A DNA stretch of 64,000 nucleotides from Mantis religiosa (taxonomy: Eukaryota; Arthropoda; Insecta; Mantodea; Mantidae), in assembly GCA_030765055.1 (NCBI GenBank), contig CM060950.1, positions 274,771,540 to 274,835,539 on the forward strand. Direction: 5' to 3'. This document shows, one piece after another, positions 22,640-35,604 of this stretch. The notes beneath the pieces were generated by a model. It did not search any database. It saw only the letters and a program-made list of their open reading frames with translations, and had not been told where the DNA came from. The position numbers and the translations under genes are program-made. Positions within the stretch are counted from its first letter, which is position 1; each line of letters opens with the position of its first letter.

Positions 22640-23140
22640 CTCATAAATTTTGAGATCGTCTTTTTCCAGCTTTATTAGTTCGTGTAGTACAGCTTTGGTG
22701 GTATGCGGATCAAACTCAATACCGAACCTTCGAATCGCAATATTGGTTTTCCCTAAAGGCCAAAAAATCAATACCATTGTCTGAATTACTGATTTAAGTG
22801 ATGGATATCGGCTTTATTGATTTGAATGGAACATGGTGCTTGTCTGCTATAGCACTATTGGGGGAATGTTGTGTAACACCAGATTAATAAACCAATTTTT
22901 TATGTTTCACTATCATTTCTTCCTTATAGTCTTTGCTTGATTTTGATTTAAAACTCCGAAGACCGTTGAAAATGAAACCCATCGAACTCCCCGCGCTGGC
23001 CTTTGCCTATTGAGATGCGTAGTGGAAACTACGTCGTCTTCTTCACTTTTCGGCACTTTGTTTTTGTATAATTTATATTGATCCACGATTCATCTAACTT
23101 ATAATTAGGGCACCGGAAGCCCTCATCTCTTCCATTTTTC
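22640..23140. other. AT-rich sequence with a short unexplained minus-strand frame
   Basis: A minus-strand frame at 22640-22777 ('RRFGIEFDPHTTKAVLHELI') is interrupted by the SINE-C insertion. It may be a fragment of an unknown protein. Nothing else is supported. Confidence 0.3.
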
Positions 23141-23353
23141 TTAGAAACGCGAATCTTTTTGCACAGCCTCTGTCCATTCCGTCAGAAGTGTTCCTCCACG
23201 TAAGTTCTTCTCGAATCTAAATTGCATTATGCTCGACCAAGATATAATTGGTTTTCCGCATTTTATGGCCTCGCATTCGTCTGTAACAAATTTATGTACA
23301 TTGATCACAAGTTCCATACTATCTGATCTTATGGATTTTCCCTTTCTTCCCAC
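23141..23353 (-). CDS. Short hypothetical ORF, 70 aa
   Basis: An ATG-started minus-strand frame beginning 'MGRKGKSIRSDSMELVINVH'. It is basic at the N-terminus and mostly helical in composition, with no motif I can name. It could be the first exon of a gene or TE protein running leftward; the frame at 22640-22777 might be a later part. No splice pair could be fixed. It could be a chance frame. Confidence 0.25.
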   Translation of the reverse strand: MGRKGKSIRSDSMELVINVHKFVTDECEAIKCGKPIISWSSIMQFRFEKNLRGGTLLTEWTEAVQKDSRF

Positions 23354-24174
23354 GCCTCCTAGAACTAAGAGACACTAGCACTAATCACAACACTATGTTT
23401 AAAATATAATTCTGCAATTATTAATTAAACACCATCTCAAGTTAGTTTAACAATGACGAATCTGAATGAAAATATATATAAAAATAACGACATATTCATA
23501 GTTTTGTTTTGCATCACGTTATAAAAAATATCTCACCCCCGACATAGTTACTGAATGATATGCATTATGCAAAGCAAGCCACGTAAATGAAAGATAAGCA
23601 ACAGTTCTACTGAAGTTCACTCAACGTACCTGGAGGATTAAAGTGTTTTAGTTACAGTTCCAGACAATCAACACTATCTTTCTTCTTTCTCCGTTACAAT
23701 GTTCATGCCCGATTTGACCAACAGATGTTAAAATCGACGTTAACAAATGTAACGTAACAATTGTGACAGCGCTAACAAATCTGTTAAATTTCGTGCTTTT
23801 CACCAACCTGTTTTCTGAAAATGTTCACAAGCATGTGTTAACGTCAAGGGACTTTTAAATATTACAGCTATAGAAGGCTATGGATAAGTCGTATTATTTT
23901 CTGAACGTGCTGCGATGCTCTTTTGTTTCCATTTTCGTCTGCACAAAGCTGAAAAAATGCGGGTGAATGAACTCGTAAGAGATGCTCTGAAGAAACTTCT
24001 CATCGATGGAGTGGGAATTGTAAGTTGAATTGGTGACGAAGTATTAGGTTATCGTGTAAAATAGCAGGACAGGGTCGGTGAATGTAAAAGAGAAAGATGT
24101 CATGTGGTAGGAGATTGGAAACGAGTTGAATTCAAATGCTTGTGTCACTACTAGAAGCCCGAAACAACTTCGTC
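23354..24174. other. AT-rich region, weak coding traces only
   Basis: Around 23950-24020 a plus-strand frame gives 'MRVNELVRDALKKLLIDG', and near 24160-24215 'PKQLRQYLVNLKRGAKKG', which resembles a short helical DNA-binding segment. Stops between them prevent a gene call. Confidence 0.3.
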
Positions 24175-24545
24175 AGTATCTTGTAAATTTAAAACGAGGT
24201 GCGAAGAAGGGCAGTACTGACGAGTGACTTGAACGTTTCAAGACGGGAGGTGGACAGTGTATCATCTACATGATTCAGTGAATTATTAAATCGCAATTTT
24301 ATTAATACTTGAAGCAAAGGCGAGATCGGCATATTCCTTTCGATGCATGTTGTAACGACAGTATTACGTGAATTTAAAACGAGATGCGAAGGACAGAAGT
24401 GACGAATTACTTCAACGTTTCAAGACGTGACGTGGACAGTATTATCCACATAATTCAGTGAATTATTAAATTGAAAATTTATTGCTACATGAAGCAAAGG
24501 CGATATTGGCATATCCCTTTCGTTGCATGTTCTAACCTCTGTTGT
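24175..24545 (+). repeat. Tandem duplication, two units of about 185 bp
   Basis: Units start near 24175 and 24360. Both contain AATTTAAAACGA (24186 and 24371), CAAGACG...GTGGACAGT, ATTCAGTGAATTATTAAAT and GAAGCAAAGGCGA in the same order. They differ by point changes and small gaps, so the duplication is not recent. Confidence 0.85.
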
Positions 24546-24699
24546 ACTTCCGTAGTGACCTTCATAGCAACTTGTATTGACAGTCTATACCTCTGTAGAA
24601 ATTTTTCTTTTGATAGCTCCTCAAAATTGTTTCTCCTCATAGGCCGTACTCTATTAATAATGCCATTTAGGCGGTCTTAAATTTGAATGAATAACGAAT

Positions 24700-25756
24700 T
24701 AATAATTTATTCGTACAGTTTCTTTTTTACTATCTTGACATTATTCCTTATAATTGTTTTATCTATCCCACGCTATTTCATCTATTACCTTCTTGCTACC
24801 TTCGCTTAAATGACACCCTGGTCTTCTACTCTGCCAGGTAGCTCTTAACCTCCATGCCTCTTTATTACTTAATTATCCCCTTTCCTCCCCCACCCCATCT
24901 TCCTTTCTTATATTATTTACATTTCTTGTCCTCTTATCCCTATTAGGAATGTTGTTCCTATTCTAATCCAAGCTCGCATCCCCTTTTCCCAACCTCTTCT
25001 CCCTCTTAGGGGTATTGTTCCCATTCTCACCCAAGCTTGGATTCCATATATCTGCCATTCCTATTTTTTCATAATTCCTCCTGTCTCTGCCCACCAATTG
25101 AGCTCTCTAATCTCTTATGTTGTCTCCAGCATAATTTCCCCTTATTCTTTGGCCAAGCAACCATACCAAAATATTATTATTCTTTCCATTATTATTCCAT
25201 TTTTTCTTGTGCTTCCTAATTCTACTAAAGTTACTTCCCTAGGTGCTGATCTTGGTAAGCCTAGTAGCTCTTTAGAAAACCTTCTGTAGTTTTTGTTTAC
25301 CTCTGCGCCTGCCCCCCTGCAGATTACCACTGCATACAGCATTTTGGACTCCACTACTGCCTCATACATTCTTTCTAACAACTTGGTTGTCATTTCTAAC
25401 TTATATTTTCATATTATTATCTCATTCATTTTCGTCCTTCTTTTTTCTTCAATTATTTTCCTATGTGCCCCATTTTCCATTGTTATTCAATCCCACAGAT
25501 AACTATGCAAATTTATTGACCACTTCTACCCTTTTGCAATGAAGTACCCAATTTTCATCTTTTATAGCTTAGCTCCCTTTTTGAAGACCATAGCTTTCGA
25601 CTTATTTATATTTATTTTTAATCATCACTCTTCATAGAATTTCTGGATTTCATTTATTGTCTTCTACAATCCTACTACCGTTATAGAGCCTACCATTAAG
25701 TCATCCGCCTATATTACAATCCAGTAATTTCTTTGTTGGCTATTACCGGATAGTGC
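24700..25756 (-). pseudogene. LINE L relic, 3' half (outermost layer of the nest)
   Basis: Read from 25756 downward. Just inside the junction there is a catalytic-box remnant (A-D-D-L-M-V after a stop, near 25690-25715), then palm/thumb traces 'KINISKSKAMVFKKGAKL'. At 25142-25393 is an open piece with 'ERMYEAVVESKMLYAVVI' and 'GLPRSAPREVTLVELG', the RT C-terminal region. It continues in broken frames to about 24760. Its upstream half is at 55684-56402, 30 kb away: the gypsy 3 element is inserted between them. Confidence 0.82.
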
Positions 25757-26470
25757 TGTAACGGTTATTTAATAGTTTTTCATATATTCGGGAATTTGTT
25801 CTGGAGTGTTCTAGGAAATGTGATTTTTGTAAAATAGAATGTAAAACTGGTTAAGCCACAGAGTGACACAACTTACGTAATAGTATTCCTATTGGTTATA
25901 ATAAAGTGATCACGTAATGTTGTGACGTGGACCAATAGGATTAAAGTAATTCAGATTTTCTAGAAATCTCATGTGCAAGGATTCGAGAATATGCAGCTAA
26001 TTTGGCGTCATTCTGCATAAGATTATCGATGTGTTTAGACGTGTTTTCTTTCGGGCCAATCTGCAAGTGTGAAGAAACCTAAAGTGCAGTGATGCAGTAT
26101 TAGTCATTTTATAAAAGGGCATAATCTACAAAACTCGGCATTGTGATGAGATATATTAATGGATTTTGCGGAATAAATTCCAAGACTTTTAAAGAAGAAC
26201 AAACCTGTTATTATTTTCTATCATAACAGCATAAAAATTATTCTCACTCCGATACTACGGCCGTAGATAAGACTCGTTGCTCTAGAGCGCCGAGGAATAC
26301 ATCCACAAAAATTCAACCAGATCGACACAAAAGGTGAGAGTAATTAACCATCCACCATCATGCGCCTTTTGCACAAATTATCCAGTTCCAAAATAATCGC
26401 CACAACGCGCTGCTTCTAGAACTCCGATTTCTATCTTCCATCGCGCATTTTGCACAATTAAACCGTTGCA
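25757..26470 (+). repeat. gypsy 3 left LTR
   Basis: A 714-bp LTR matching the right LTR throughout, once two insertions are taken out of the latter. A primer-binding-site candidate begins two bases inside it (TGGTGCCCGTTGCGAG, from about 26473). Confidence 0.93.
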
Positions 26471-26472
26471 AA

Positions 26473-26488
26473 ATGGTGCCCGTTGCGA
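26473..26488 (+). other. Primer-binding site candidate of gypsy 3
   Basis: TGGTGCCCGTTGCGAG directly follows the left LTR with a 2-base gap. The TGG start and position fit; the tRNA used was not identified. Confidence 0.5.
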
Positions 26489-26659
26489 GCTACAAATAGC
26501 AGTGAGAGAGATACACCATGTCGTGAAAGGATAAAATCATCGTGATTTGGAACTGCGTCTATAAGAAGAACGAATAAACTGATTCCAACGGAGATCATTT
26601 AAAAGACAATTGAGATTTTTTGTATAAGTAGTAGGTTTATGCTATTGAGAAATCAGAAG

Positions 26660-27389
26660 ATAGAAAAATGGAGAGTATTAAAGAAGTTGATGAAAGTAAA
26701 GAAGTATAAAAAGAAGTGGTAAAGTAAATGAATTAACATTGGAAAAGTTCGTGCAGATTATGGATAGTTTCAAACAAGATATGAGTAATATGAATGCTAA
26801 AATGGATAGAAATTCATAAAATACGAGTAATATGGAAGCTAGTTAAAGCAGAATATTAGTAATAATGCAAATAATTTGAGAGAAGAGTTAACACAAAATG
26901 CTCAAAATATAAATAGTTTGGAAGTCAGGTTAACTCAAAATATAAATAGCTTGAAAGAATAGTTTACAGAAAATACTCAAAATATGGATAGTTTAAAAGA
27001 AGGTTTGGCACTAAATGCTCAGAATATAGGTAATTTAAGAGTTAATTTTTCGCAGAAGATTGATGGAAATACAAAAGACATAAGTTACTTAGAGGTTAAA
27101 TTAACACAGAAGTTAAAACTGGAAATAGGATATGAATTAACACAAGAAATGAGAGAAATTAGGAAAGAGTGCAGAAAGAATATGGAAGGATTTGAAAATG
27201 AGGTTAAAGAAATAAGAGAAATGATTCAGGAAACTAGGTTATGTCAGGGAAATGTGAAACTAGAAATAAGGTTAGAAGTAAACAGAGAATTAGAGGAATT
27301 TGTGAAACAGCAAAAAGATTTGTTAGAGAAACAGAAGGATGAATCAGAAAATAAGTTAGAGCAAAAAAATCACTATGGTGAATACTGAA
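26660..27389 (+). pseudogene. gag: gypsy 3 gag, N-terminal part
   Basis: A Lys/Glu/Asn-rich coding trace. The open piece 26984-27388 reads as a long helical, coiled-coil-like protein ('MDSLKEGLALNAQNIGNLRV' to 'KNHYGEY'). Upstream, about 26820-26980, are three or four imperfect repeats of a 'N.T.NAQNI.SLEARLTQ' type unit of roughly 60 bp with stops. The frame ends at the SINE-A insertion and resumes after 48273. It is a dead copy. Confidence 0.6.
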
Positions 27390-27572
27390 AAGACCGCGCC
27401 GTGGCTCAGTGGTTAGACCGCTTGGCTCTCACCAAGGCGGCCCGGGTTCGATCCCAGGCGACCGCAAAGTGAGATTGGTGGTGGACAATACGGCGCTGCG
27501 GCGGGTTTTCTCTGGGACTTCTGGTTTCCCCCGCCATCTTATTCCACCGGTGCCCCATCTTCATCTCATGTA
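27390..27572 (+). mobile_element. SINE family A, copy 3, left part (split by Polinton)
   Basis: The tRNA-like head with A and B boxes and body are intact up to ...CATCTCATGTA, where the Polinton begins. The rest of the SINE is at 48213-48272. The outer target duplication TGAATACTGAA lies at 27379-27389 and 48273-48283, proving that the two parts were one SINE inserted in gypsy 3 gag. Confidence 0.95.
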
Positions 27573-28114
27573 AGTAGTAGTCTTCTGGGGTTTCAAGAAG
27601 AGTCGCGTTAGCTGTTCGTAAAACTCCAGACTTGAAAATCGACGCGAAATCCGCCTGTAAAAATATCGAGGTTGCGTGTTAGTTGTGTTAGAATCCCCAT
27701 GTTAAAATATCGAAGGGTTGGTTGTATAGTAACACGTGTGTCACGTGTTCTTGAAATCCCAGACTTGAAAGTCGAGTAGAAATCTGTGTGTAAAAGATAT
27801 CGGTGTGCTGTATTGGCTGTTTCGGAATCCTCATGTTGAAATGTCGAAGGGTGTTGGTTGAATTGCATGCGCGAGCTAACGAGTCTCTCTGTCTCCCTCC
27901 CACCCCTGCAACGACATCGTGTCATTTTGTTGTATGTATGTGAAATGTAATTAACTGATGAATGCAATTACTGAAGAAAAATGTGATTGGTTTCCGTATT
28001 CTCACACACCGGTCCGCCCCGGCAATCCTGCATGGGGTGATGCATGTATTTATATTTGAATGTTGTAAGAATGAATTCTCATTCGTTTTCACCTTTGTCG
28101 ACATTTCCAAAAAG
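27573..28114 (+). repeat. Polinton left terminal inverted repeat
   Basis: About 542 bp, inverted match to 47650-48206. The match runs from the AGTAGTAG terminus to a shared CATTTCCAAAAAG. Small indels near 27860-27900 account for the length difference. The repeat holds two diverged copies of an internal unit (see 27617-27865). Confidence 0.93.
27617..27865 (+). repeat. Direct duplication inside the Polinton TIR, period about 133 bp
   Basis: CCAGACTTGAAAATCGA at 27626 and CCAGACTTGAAAGTCGA at 27759 start two units. Each continues with a GTGTAAAA/CTGTAAAA...ATATCG block, then GGAATCC(C/T)CATGTT and a TCGAAGGG...TTGGTTG block. The same two units exist in the right repeat. Confidence 0.85.
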
Positions 28115-29389
28115 GATCACACGTGGGCACGTCGAACGGAAAAATGTATTTATTTATTTATTTATGTAACTAATTATTCACTTATTTATTCATAATCCAT
28201 TTATTTAAGTATTTATTGAGTTATCCATTACAGTATTCATTTATTGGGCTCCTGAGGAATCCGACACTCTGTGGAAATGTGTGGTAAAACCGATCCTTTC
28301 CCTCTGTTCAAAATAATCCATATGCAGTGAAATGTTAAGGAAGGCAAGTACAGATTTAGCGAGAATGCATGTTTATTGCTGCAGCTGGAGCTAGTCCAAC
28401 GGAAGAAGAAAGCCATACAACATACCGGGTGAAATATTACACGCACGTGCGGGTAGGAATCAATTAACAGAGCTGGATTCTAAAAATTCACTCGAGCGTA
28501 AAGGAGACAAGTCAACGAGATATCTATGCAAACGAAATAAATGATGTATTAAGAATAATTGTAATGATATAAATCAGCTGATCAGAAATATGTCAAAACG
28601 TCGAAAAGCTATGCAAAGTCAGCTATAATAATGTCAGGGCTTCTTAAAACGTCTGTACATCGATTTGGCGAATAATTACGAGAGAAATGCTTCTAAATAA
28701 ATCTAATACGAGAGACTAATCCTTCGATGCGTTGGGCTTACTGAATTGAAGCAGAATATCACTGGAAGGAATAAAAATATAATTATCTAACGGTCACACT
28801 CAAACGATATTTCGGAATAATACAGTTGCATTAAGTAGCAATACAAACTCGAAATACAGCTTGCAATAATTAAAATGCAATAAACGGTCATACTCATACT
28901 ATAGATGGCATTACGATATTATTAGTTTGCTGCAATACAAACTTGAAATATGGTTCAATGAGGTAATTATCATGCATGCACTAAGGTGAACAGTGGGTGT
29001 GACATATTCCACTTCACCCAACCTAGCCAATCAGGGTACAGGTAACAATATCGTAATAAAGAGTATAAACGACCAATTGCTACACGACTGCGTGCGCAAC
29101 GGAAGGAGGGGTGGAAACTTTCTAAAGAGTATATATATACTTAAAGTTAATAGCTATATATCTTAGATTCTTTAATTTTTAGCTAGTAGATACATAAGAT
29201 GACAGGTTAAAACTCTACTCTAAGTTTAATAGTTTATAGTGAAAGAAGCAGAAGCATGAACTTAGGGACGTGTGCAAACAGGTTACAGCCAGGATGGAAA
29301 TTTTGGGAGGGGGTGTTGAGGTAACAAAACAGTGAACGGAACGAATAAAACAGCACATCAGCAACTGAAACGTAGCAGACCGCATCAAC
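28115..29389. other. Polinton left non-coding region with TATA-like promoter
   Basis: A short TTTA microsatellite at about 28143-28165 is followed by sequence without a convincing gene. The stretch GAGTATATATATACTT at about 29127-29142 lies 250 bp upstream of the polymerase ATG and is a likely TATA promoter. Open minus-strand frames here look like chance. Confidence 0.5.
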
Positions 29390-32300
29390 ATGAATGAAGG
29401 TAAGCATTATGCATGTGTCTATGTACAGGAATTTCCACGTAATGAATCGATGCGTTGAATAATATGTGTGATTTTATAATTCCAGAATTGATTCTTCACG
29501 ATTTAAGTCACCTTCCGGAAGGAGGCTCCTATCTCCCGACGAAGAAGTTACGAGAGATACTCCGAGATGTGCTACAAGCCATACACGGTGTCAAAATCGT
29601 GAAGACGAGATGCGGTGACAGCGTCGTACTTAAGCTTCAAGAATGCCAGGTTTTTTTTGCCCGAGAAATTTAAGAAGATGACTGCAGCTCAAATGGATGC
29701 TGTGAATCAGATTGGTTGGAGTTTCGTGTATTCCGATGAAGAAACTCTGGAAAATGGTTTCAAGAAGCACAAATTAACTTTTTTAAACAGACGGGAGGAA
29801 CCAGTGAAGGTAAGACTTTACAAAAAACACAAATCCTACTGCACTACTGTCAATCTCTTAATGTTAAATATTACAGTCTATGTTAAAGTAATCAGCGTTA
29901 ATCTGTTAATATTTGTGAATGGAATACCTAACGAATTAGTCATTCTATATAAACGGAAAATAGATAAGACTAATAATGCAAACACATTTAACATTTTAGA
30001 AGTCATTAATGCATATCTGCAGCCAATCGACCGGAAGTTGAGGAATTCAATTGACTAATTAAACAACCAGTAGCCATATACAAAGAAATATATTGTGATG
30101 ATACATTATGTATAAAGTTTTTCAGGGAAATGTGTTAGTGTATAATCTTATTTCTTTTCCAGAACACATGTTACGTAAGTCAGGATAAAATTTCAATAAA
30201 TAAATACATTTTAGGGAATGCACTTCTCTGAATGTTCTAAATATTTGTTATTCAAAAGATACAGTTATCGTTTAGTTCCACTGCAAATAACATGGTACTT
30301 ATTTCTTTTAAGGAAAACATGTTATGTAAATCAAATTCAAGGTTCAGCAATGTTAATAAAGTAATCATTTTAAAGCTTAAAAATATAGCATTGCCATGAA
30401 TGTTCAAATGCTTACTATTTAAAAAGTATAATTAGTCGTGTTTTCTGACATGTTTAATCCAAAATTTCAGGAGGTGTAACGAGTCGCAAGAGACCGGGCA
30501 CGCAAGAGATTCATGCGAGTAGTGCAAAGCAGGCGAAACACATCGACAATGCATTGGAATGCATTACTGGAGAATCAGCGTTCCAGCACAGGATCTTTAC
30601 AGGTACCATAAAAAATTCTATACACGAGCAAGATCCATCAACGTTCTTGAACTTGTGCAAACCCGTTGTTTCCAATGAAATCCAGAAGGCCATACGAACT
30701 TACAAATCAGGAATTATTTTAGGCGGTACTTTATCATGTCAATACATAATAACTTCACCCGATAATGAAACAATTGAATCGATTAATTTTAACAGTAAGA
30801 TGGATGCTATATTGCAATCGACAAACATATCTGAATGGTATGAAATTAAACTGAAACAGCCTATAATCGCTCATCTAGAAAAATTTGAAATAAAAGCTAG
30901 TTCGAACGCTCTTTACAGGATAGATTCGTTAACTTTATACTCATGTCAGTACGATCCGTTAAACGCAGGTTGCTTTAAGCCGCTGCCGTCGTGGATAAAA
31001 TCAAAGAGAGCTGTCGTGAATATTCGGAATACTGACTTTAAATGTTTTGCATATTGTATGCTGGCAGCAAAATATCCAGCTCGCCAGAACAGGCATAGAG
31101 CTAGCACGTACAGTAAATATGATATATATCGCGAATTTAATTTTAAAGGAATAAATTTCCCCGTCGCTCTTCATGACATTGAATTAATCAAAAAGCAAAA
31201 TCATGAAATCTCGGTGAACATATACGGGTTAGAAAGAGAATCCATTATCATCTTATATCAGACGAGGGAGCAAAAGATAAACCATGTGAATCTTCTAATG
31301 ATCAATTCGCATTTTTCTCTCATAACTGATATGTCGCGTCTAGTAATTAAGCAGATATCCAAACATAAAAGTAAAAAAATCGTGTGTGAATCTTTTAATG
31401 CATGGTTTTCGACTGAAGTTATTCTGAAGAAACATAAACTGAGATGTATGAAATGTCATATTATTAGCATGCCTCGCGAAGGAATAAATGATGTTATCGA
31501 GTTTCAGGCTTACTCAAAATGCGTTAAAGTCCCTTTTACGGTATATGCCGATATCGAGACTATGCTAACAAAAGTGCCATCGTGTCAGCCCGATGCGATG
31601 CATAGTTGGACACGTGATATGCACGAGCACGAGGCAATATTCGTTTCGTTTCGTCTGCAGTTATGACGAGACACTAACAAAATTCAAAATATTTAGAGTT
31701 TCGCTTGCAGTTGAAGAGTTTCTTAGAGAATTAACTGTGATTGCCGAGGATGTGCTTAAGATATACGGTGATGTGACAGAGATGCATATGGGTGATGAAG
31801 ATGAATTAAATTTCAGAAATGCAGTGCAGTGTCACGTATGCAAAAAGGATTTCAATTCTGACTCGATTAAGGTGCGGGATCATGATCATCAGACCGGATT
31901 ATATATAGGAGCTGCTCATAAATCATGTAACCTCAATAGAAAAACGCCAAACTTTATCCCGATATTTTTTCATTGCCTATCAAAGTATGATTCGCATTTA
32001 ATAGTAAAAAAGTTATCGCATGACAATGAACACATCATATGTATTTCGCAAACATTGGAGAATTATCTATCATTTAGTAAAAAATACACGTCTAATTGTA
32101 AACCTATATTCCTCAGATTTCTTGATAGCTAAACTAAGCGATCTTTCTGATATGTTAGAACCTCAAGATTTTCCGTACCCAAATAAGATGTACGTTGATC
32201 CCAAGCAACGTTTGTTAATGCAACGGAAAGGTATTTTCCCATATATATATTTAGATTGCAAGGAAAAATTGAATGATTCCAGATTACCTCCTCAAGAGTG

Positions 32301-33805
32301 TTTTGATAATATAAGCAACGATGATTATATGCATGCATGCGCCGTATGGAGAGAATTTGGTATACAAAATCTCGGTGAATACTCTGATCTTTATCTCAAG
32401 ACGGATACGATCTTATTAAGAGGCAACTATGAAAAATTCCGAAGTTTAAGTATCGATATGTACGGCTTAGATCCTTGGCATTACTATACAGCTCCTGGCC
32501 TGTCATATGACGCAATGTTACGAACGAGCCGCGTGCAAATATAGCTAATTACCGCTCAAAATATGTTGGAATTTTTCGAATCTGCGATTAGAGGCGGTAT
32601 CTGCACTGTATCAAAACGTTATTCCAAAGCAAATAATAAATACATATCTGCTTACAATGAATCGGAATCGCTTAAATACTTATCATACATGGATTGCAAC
32701 GGGCTTTACTGCTTGCTACATTATGACTGGAAAAGCTTTACCGTTTGCTCAATTGAGATGGTTAAACGATAACGAAATTAATTCTATAGATTTTTTGAGC
32801 ATCAGACATCATTCAGATACAGGTTATGTTTTAGAGGTAGACCGGGAATATCCGGAGAACCTTCACGAGTTGCATAACGACTTGCCATTATGTCCCCAGA
32901 GTGAGATAGCTCGGGGTGATAATTACAAAAAGTTACTTGCAATCATGACGAAAAATATATATTACAATACAGAAACTTGCAGCAGTGTGTTGAGCTCGGT
33001 TTGAAATTTAAGCGTATACATCGAGGGGTATCCTACAAACAATCCTTATGGCTTAAGACGTACATTGATTTAAATGCTGCTAAACGCATTGAAGATAAAA
33101 CAAAGTTTGGGCAAAATTTATGGAAGAAAATGAATAATTGCGTATATGGTAAATTTATTGAGAACGTCAGACGAGAACCTTATAGGACTCGAACTGGCAA
33201 GGGAAGAAATTAAGATGACGAAACCGATTTACATAGGACAGGCCATTCTAGATCTTTCAAAACACTTAATGTATAATTTTTATTATAATATTTTGAACAA
33301 ACAGTTAAAAGACGTTATGTTGAATTATACGGATACCGATGCATTTCTGTTTGAAACCAGTAGTGACATTTATGAATTTATTAAATCTAACATACATCTC
33401 TTCGATACATCTAATTACCCTCTCGATAATGTGTACGGTATTCCGTTGATGAATAAAAAAGTCGCTGGTATATTTAAAGATGAATTATCGAGTAAAGTTA
33501 TGACAGAATACGTAGGTCTACGTTCAAAATGGTATTCATATCGATACAATGGTGAAACGGTCAAGAAATCTAAAGGTGTTACGAGGGATGGCATGAGATG
33601 CATAACGTTTGAGGATTATCTATCCTGTGTAAATGATATGACAGCCGCACGTCATGCTAAACAGACGTGCTTTAGAAGTTATAAGCACGTTGTTCGAACG
33701 ATCGAGAGTAATAAAGTCGCTCTTAAAGGATTCGACAAGAAGCGATTTATACAGAAAAATTCACATGAAACATTGGCCTGGGGTCGTCATTCTGTACAAT
33801 TCTGA
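29390..33805 (+). pseudogene. POLB: Polinton protein-primed DNA polymerase B (spliced, frameshifted)
   Basis: The start ATG at 29390 has a CAAC context and encodes three codons plus one base before a GTAAG donor. The 86-bp intron 29400-29485 ends TTCCAG and joins in frame to 'ELILHDLSHLPEGGSYLP'. A second likely intron is 29810-30470. Family B features in order: exonuclease 'FTVYADIETML' (31540); Cys/His insert 'VRDHDHQTGLYIGAAHKSCN' (31870); 'PIFFHCLSKYDSHLIVKKL' (31960); 'YLKTDTILL' (32390); 'GGICTVSKRY' (32595); motif A 'YMDCNGLY' (32685); motif B 'KMNNCVYGK' (33127); motif C 'YTDTDAF' (33328); and 'YVGLRSKWYSYR' (33510). At least five frameshifts (about 29650, 31650, 32120, 32715, 32980 and 33170) and one stop (32542) make it dead. 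Confidence 0.93.
29810..30470 (+). other. Likely second intron of the polymerase gene
   Basis: The donor AAG|GTAAGA at 29810 and the acceptor TTTCAG|GAGG ending at 30470 bracket AT-rich sequence. The direct join would be out of frame with the long downstream frame by one base, so either a mutation or another donor must be assumed. Confidence 0.5.
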
Positions 33806-35180
33806 CAATGTATTTTAAAGCTAGCAACAACATGTGAAGTAATTTGCTTTTTAATGATTTCACACAAATATTTAATTTTTAAACATGTGTACATGCACCA
33901 GTGCAAGCGTGATTGAAGTGATGATAATTAGCTTTTTTTGTGATTTGAGATAAATCTTTACACTTTTTAAAACTTATGTGCACGTGTCATGATGTCATTT
34001 TAGCAAGTCTTGGAATACGTTGTCAAGTTTTAGTGCTCATTCATTGCTTTGAGTTGCTGATGGTATGTAAAAATACTTTTGGAGGACTATAATCCCGCTT
34101 ATGTATGCGGATATAATATGATATACAATATGAGATTATTGCATCTCTAAATTCCATAAAAGAGGTAACCATTAACTTTAAACTTATGTTTAAGGTCTTT
34201 AACGTGTATAATACTTAATTTCTTTTATGTGTACATGAATATTGTGATAAAACTATAATTTGGGGAGGTGCTTACAATTCTATTGACGTGTCGTTAATTT
34301 CTTTTTTTTTTTAAAGTAACCATTAATTTTAACTTGAATTTAAGGATTTTTCAAGTGTAAAACACTCAATTTGTGTTTATGTATGCATGCACATTGAAAC
34401 TTTCTAAAAATGTAAGCATTATTTACCATTAACTTTAGCGGATATTGATTGGGTAATATTATAATTGGGGTGCTGAGGGCTACATTTTCGCTAGTACGCA
34501 TATTGAAAATGTAAGCATCAATTTGAACTTGGATTTAAGGATTTTAAACATGTAAAATACCTAATGTGTTTATGTATGCACGTATATTGAAGCTCATTTT
34601 AAAAAGAATATGAGCATTATTCTCTATTAGATTTGAAGTTAATCTAGGGAGTTTTAACCTGTTGTGGATGCATTATCTCTACAGGATTTATTTGGAATAA
34701 AAGTATAGTTTTGGGGGGGCTACAATTCTGCTTAGATATGTATGTTTTAAGAAAATATATCCATTATTCACTATGAACTTTGAACTTAGCTGTAAGAAGT
34801 TTTAACCTGTTGTCGATGTATTATATATAGAGGATTTAGTTGGGGTAAACATATAATTTTGGGGGACTACATTTCTGATTATGTTTGTAGGTATATTGAA
34901 ATTATTTTGAAAATTAAACATTAATTTGCACTTATATTTAAGGAATTTAACATGTAAAACACTTTACTTTTATTTATATATGCACATATATTGAAGCTCT
35001 TTAAAACACAGTGTAAGTATTATTTTTAGAGGATTTAGTTATGATGTTATATAGAAAATTTCTGTTTATGTATCCACATATATTGAGACTATTTAAAAAA
35101 TATAACCATTATGTTTAGAGGATTTAGCTGGAAAGAAATTATAAAATAAAAACACTAAATTTTTTGGAAAATATCTTGTG
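33806..35180. repeat. AT-rich region of degenerate tandem repeats
   Basis: At least five diverged units recur at about 34078, 34258, 34465, 34710 and 34858. Each has a 'TTGGGG(G)...CTACAATTCTG..TATGT' core followed by 'TATTGAA' and 'AAGGATTTT/AACATGTAAAACAC' blocks. Spacing is about 150-245 bp. No coding potential is seen. It lies between the 3' end of the polymerase and the microsatellite. Confidence 0.7.
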
Positions 35181-35591
<411 letters not shown>

Positions 35592-35604
<13 letters not shown>

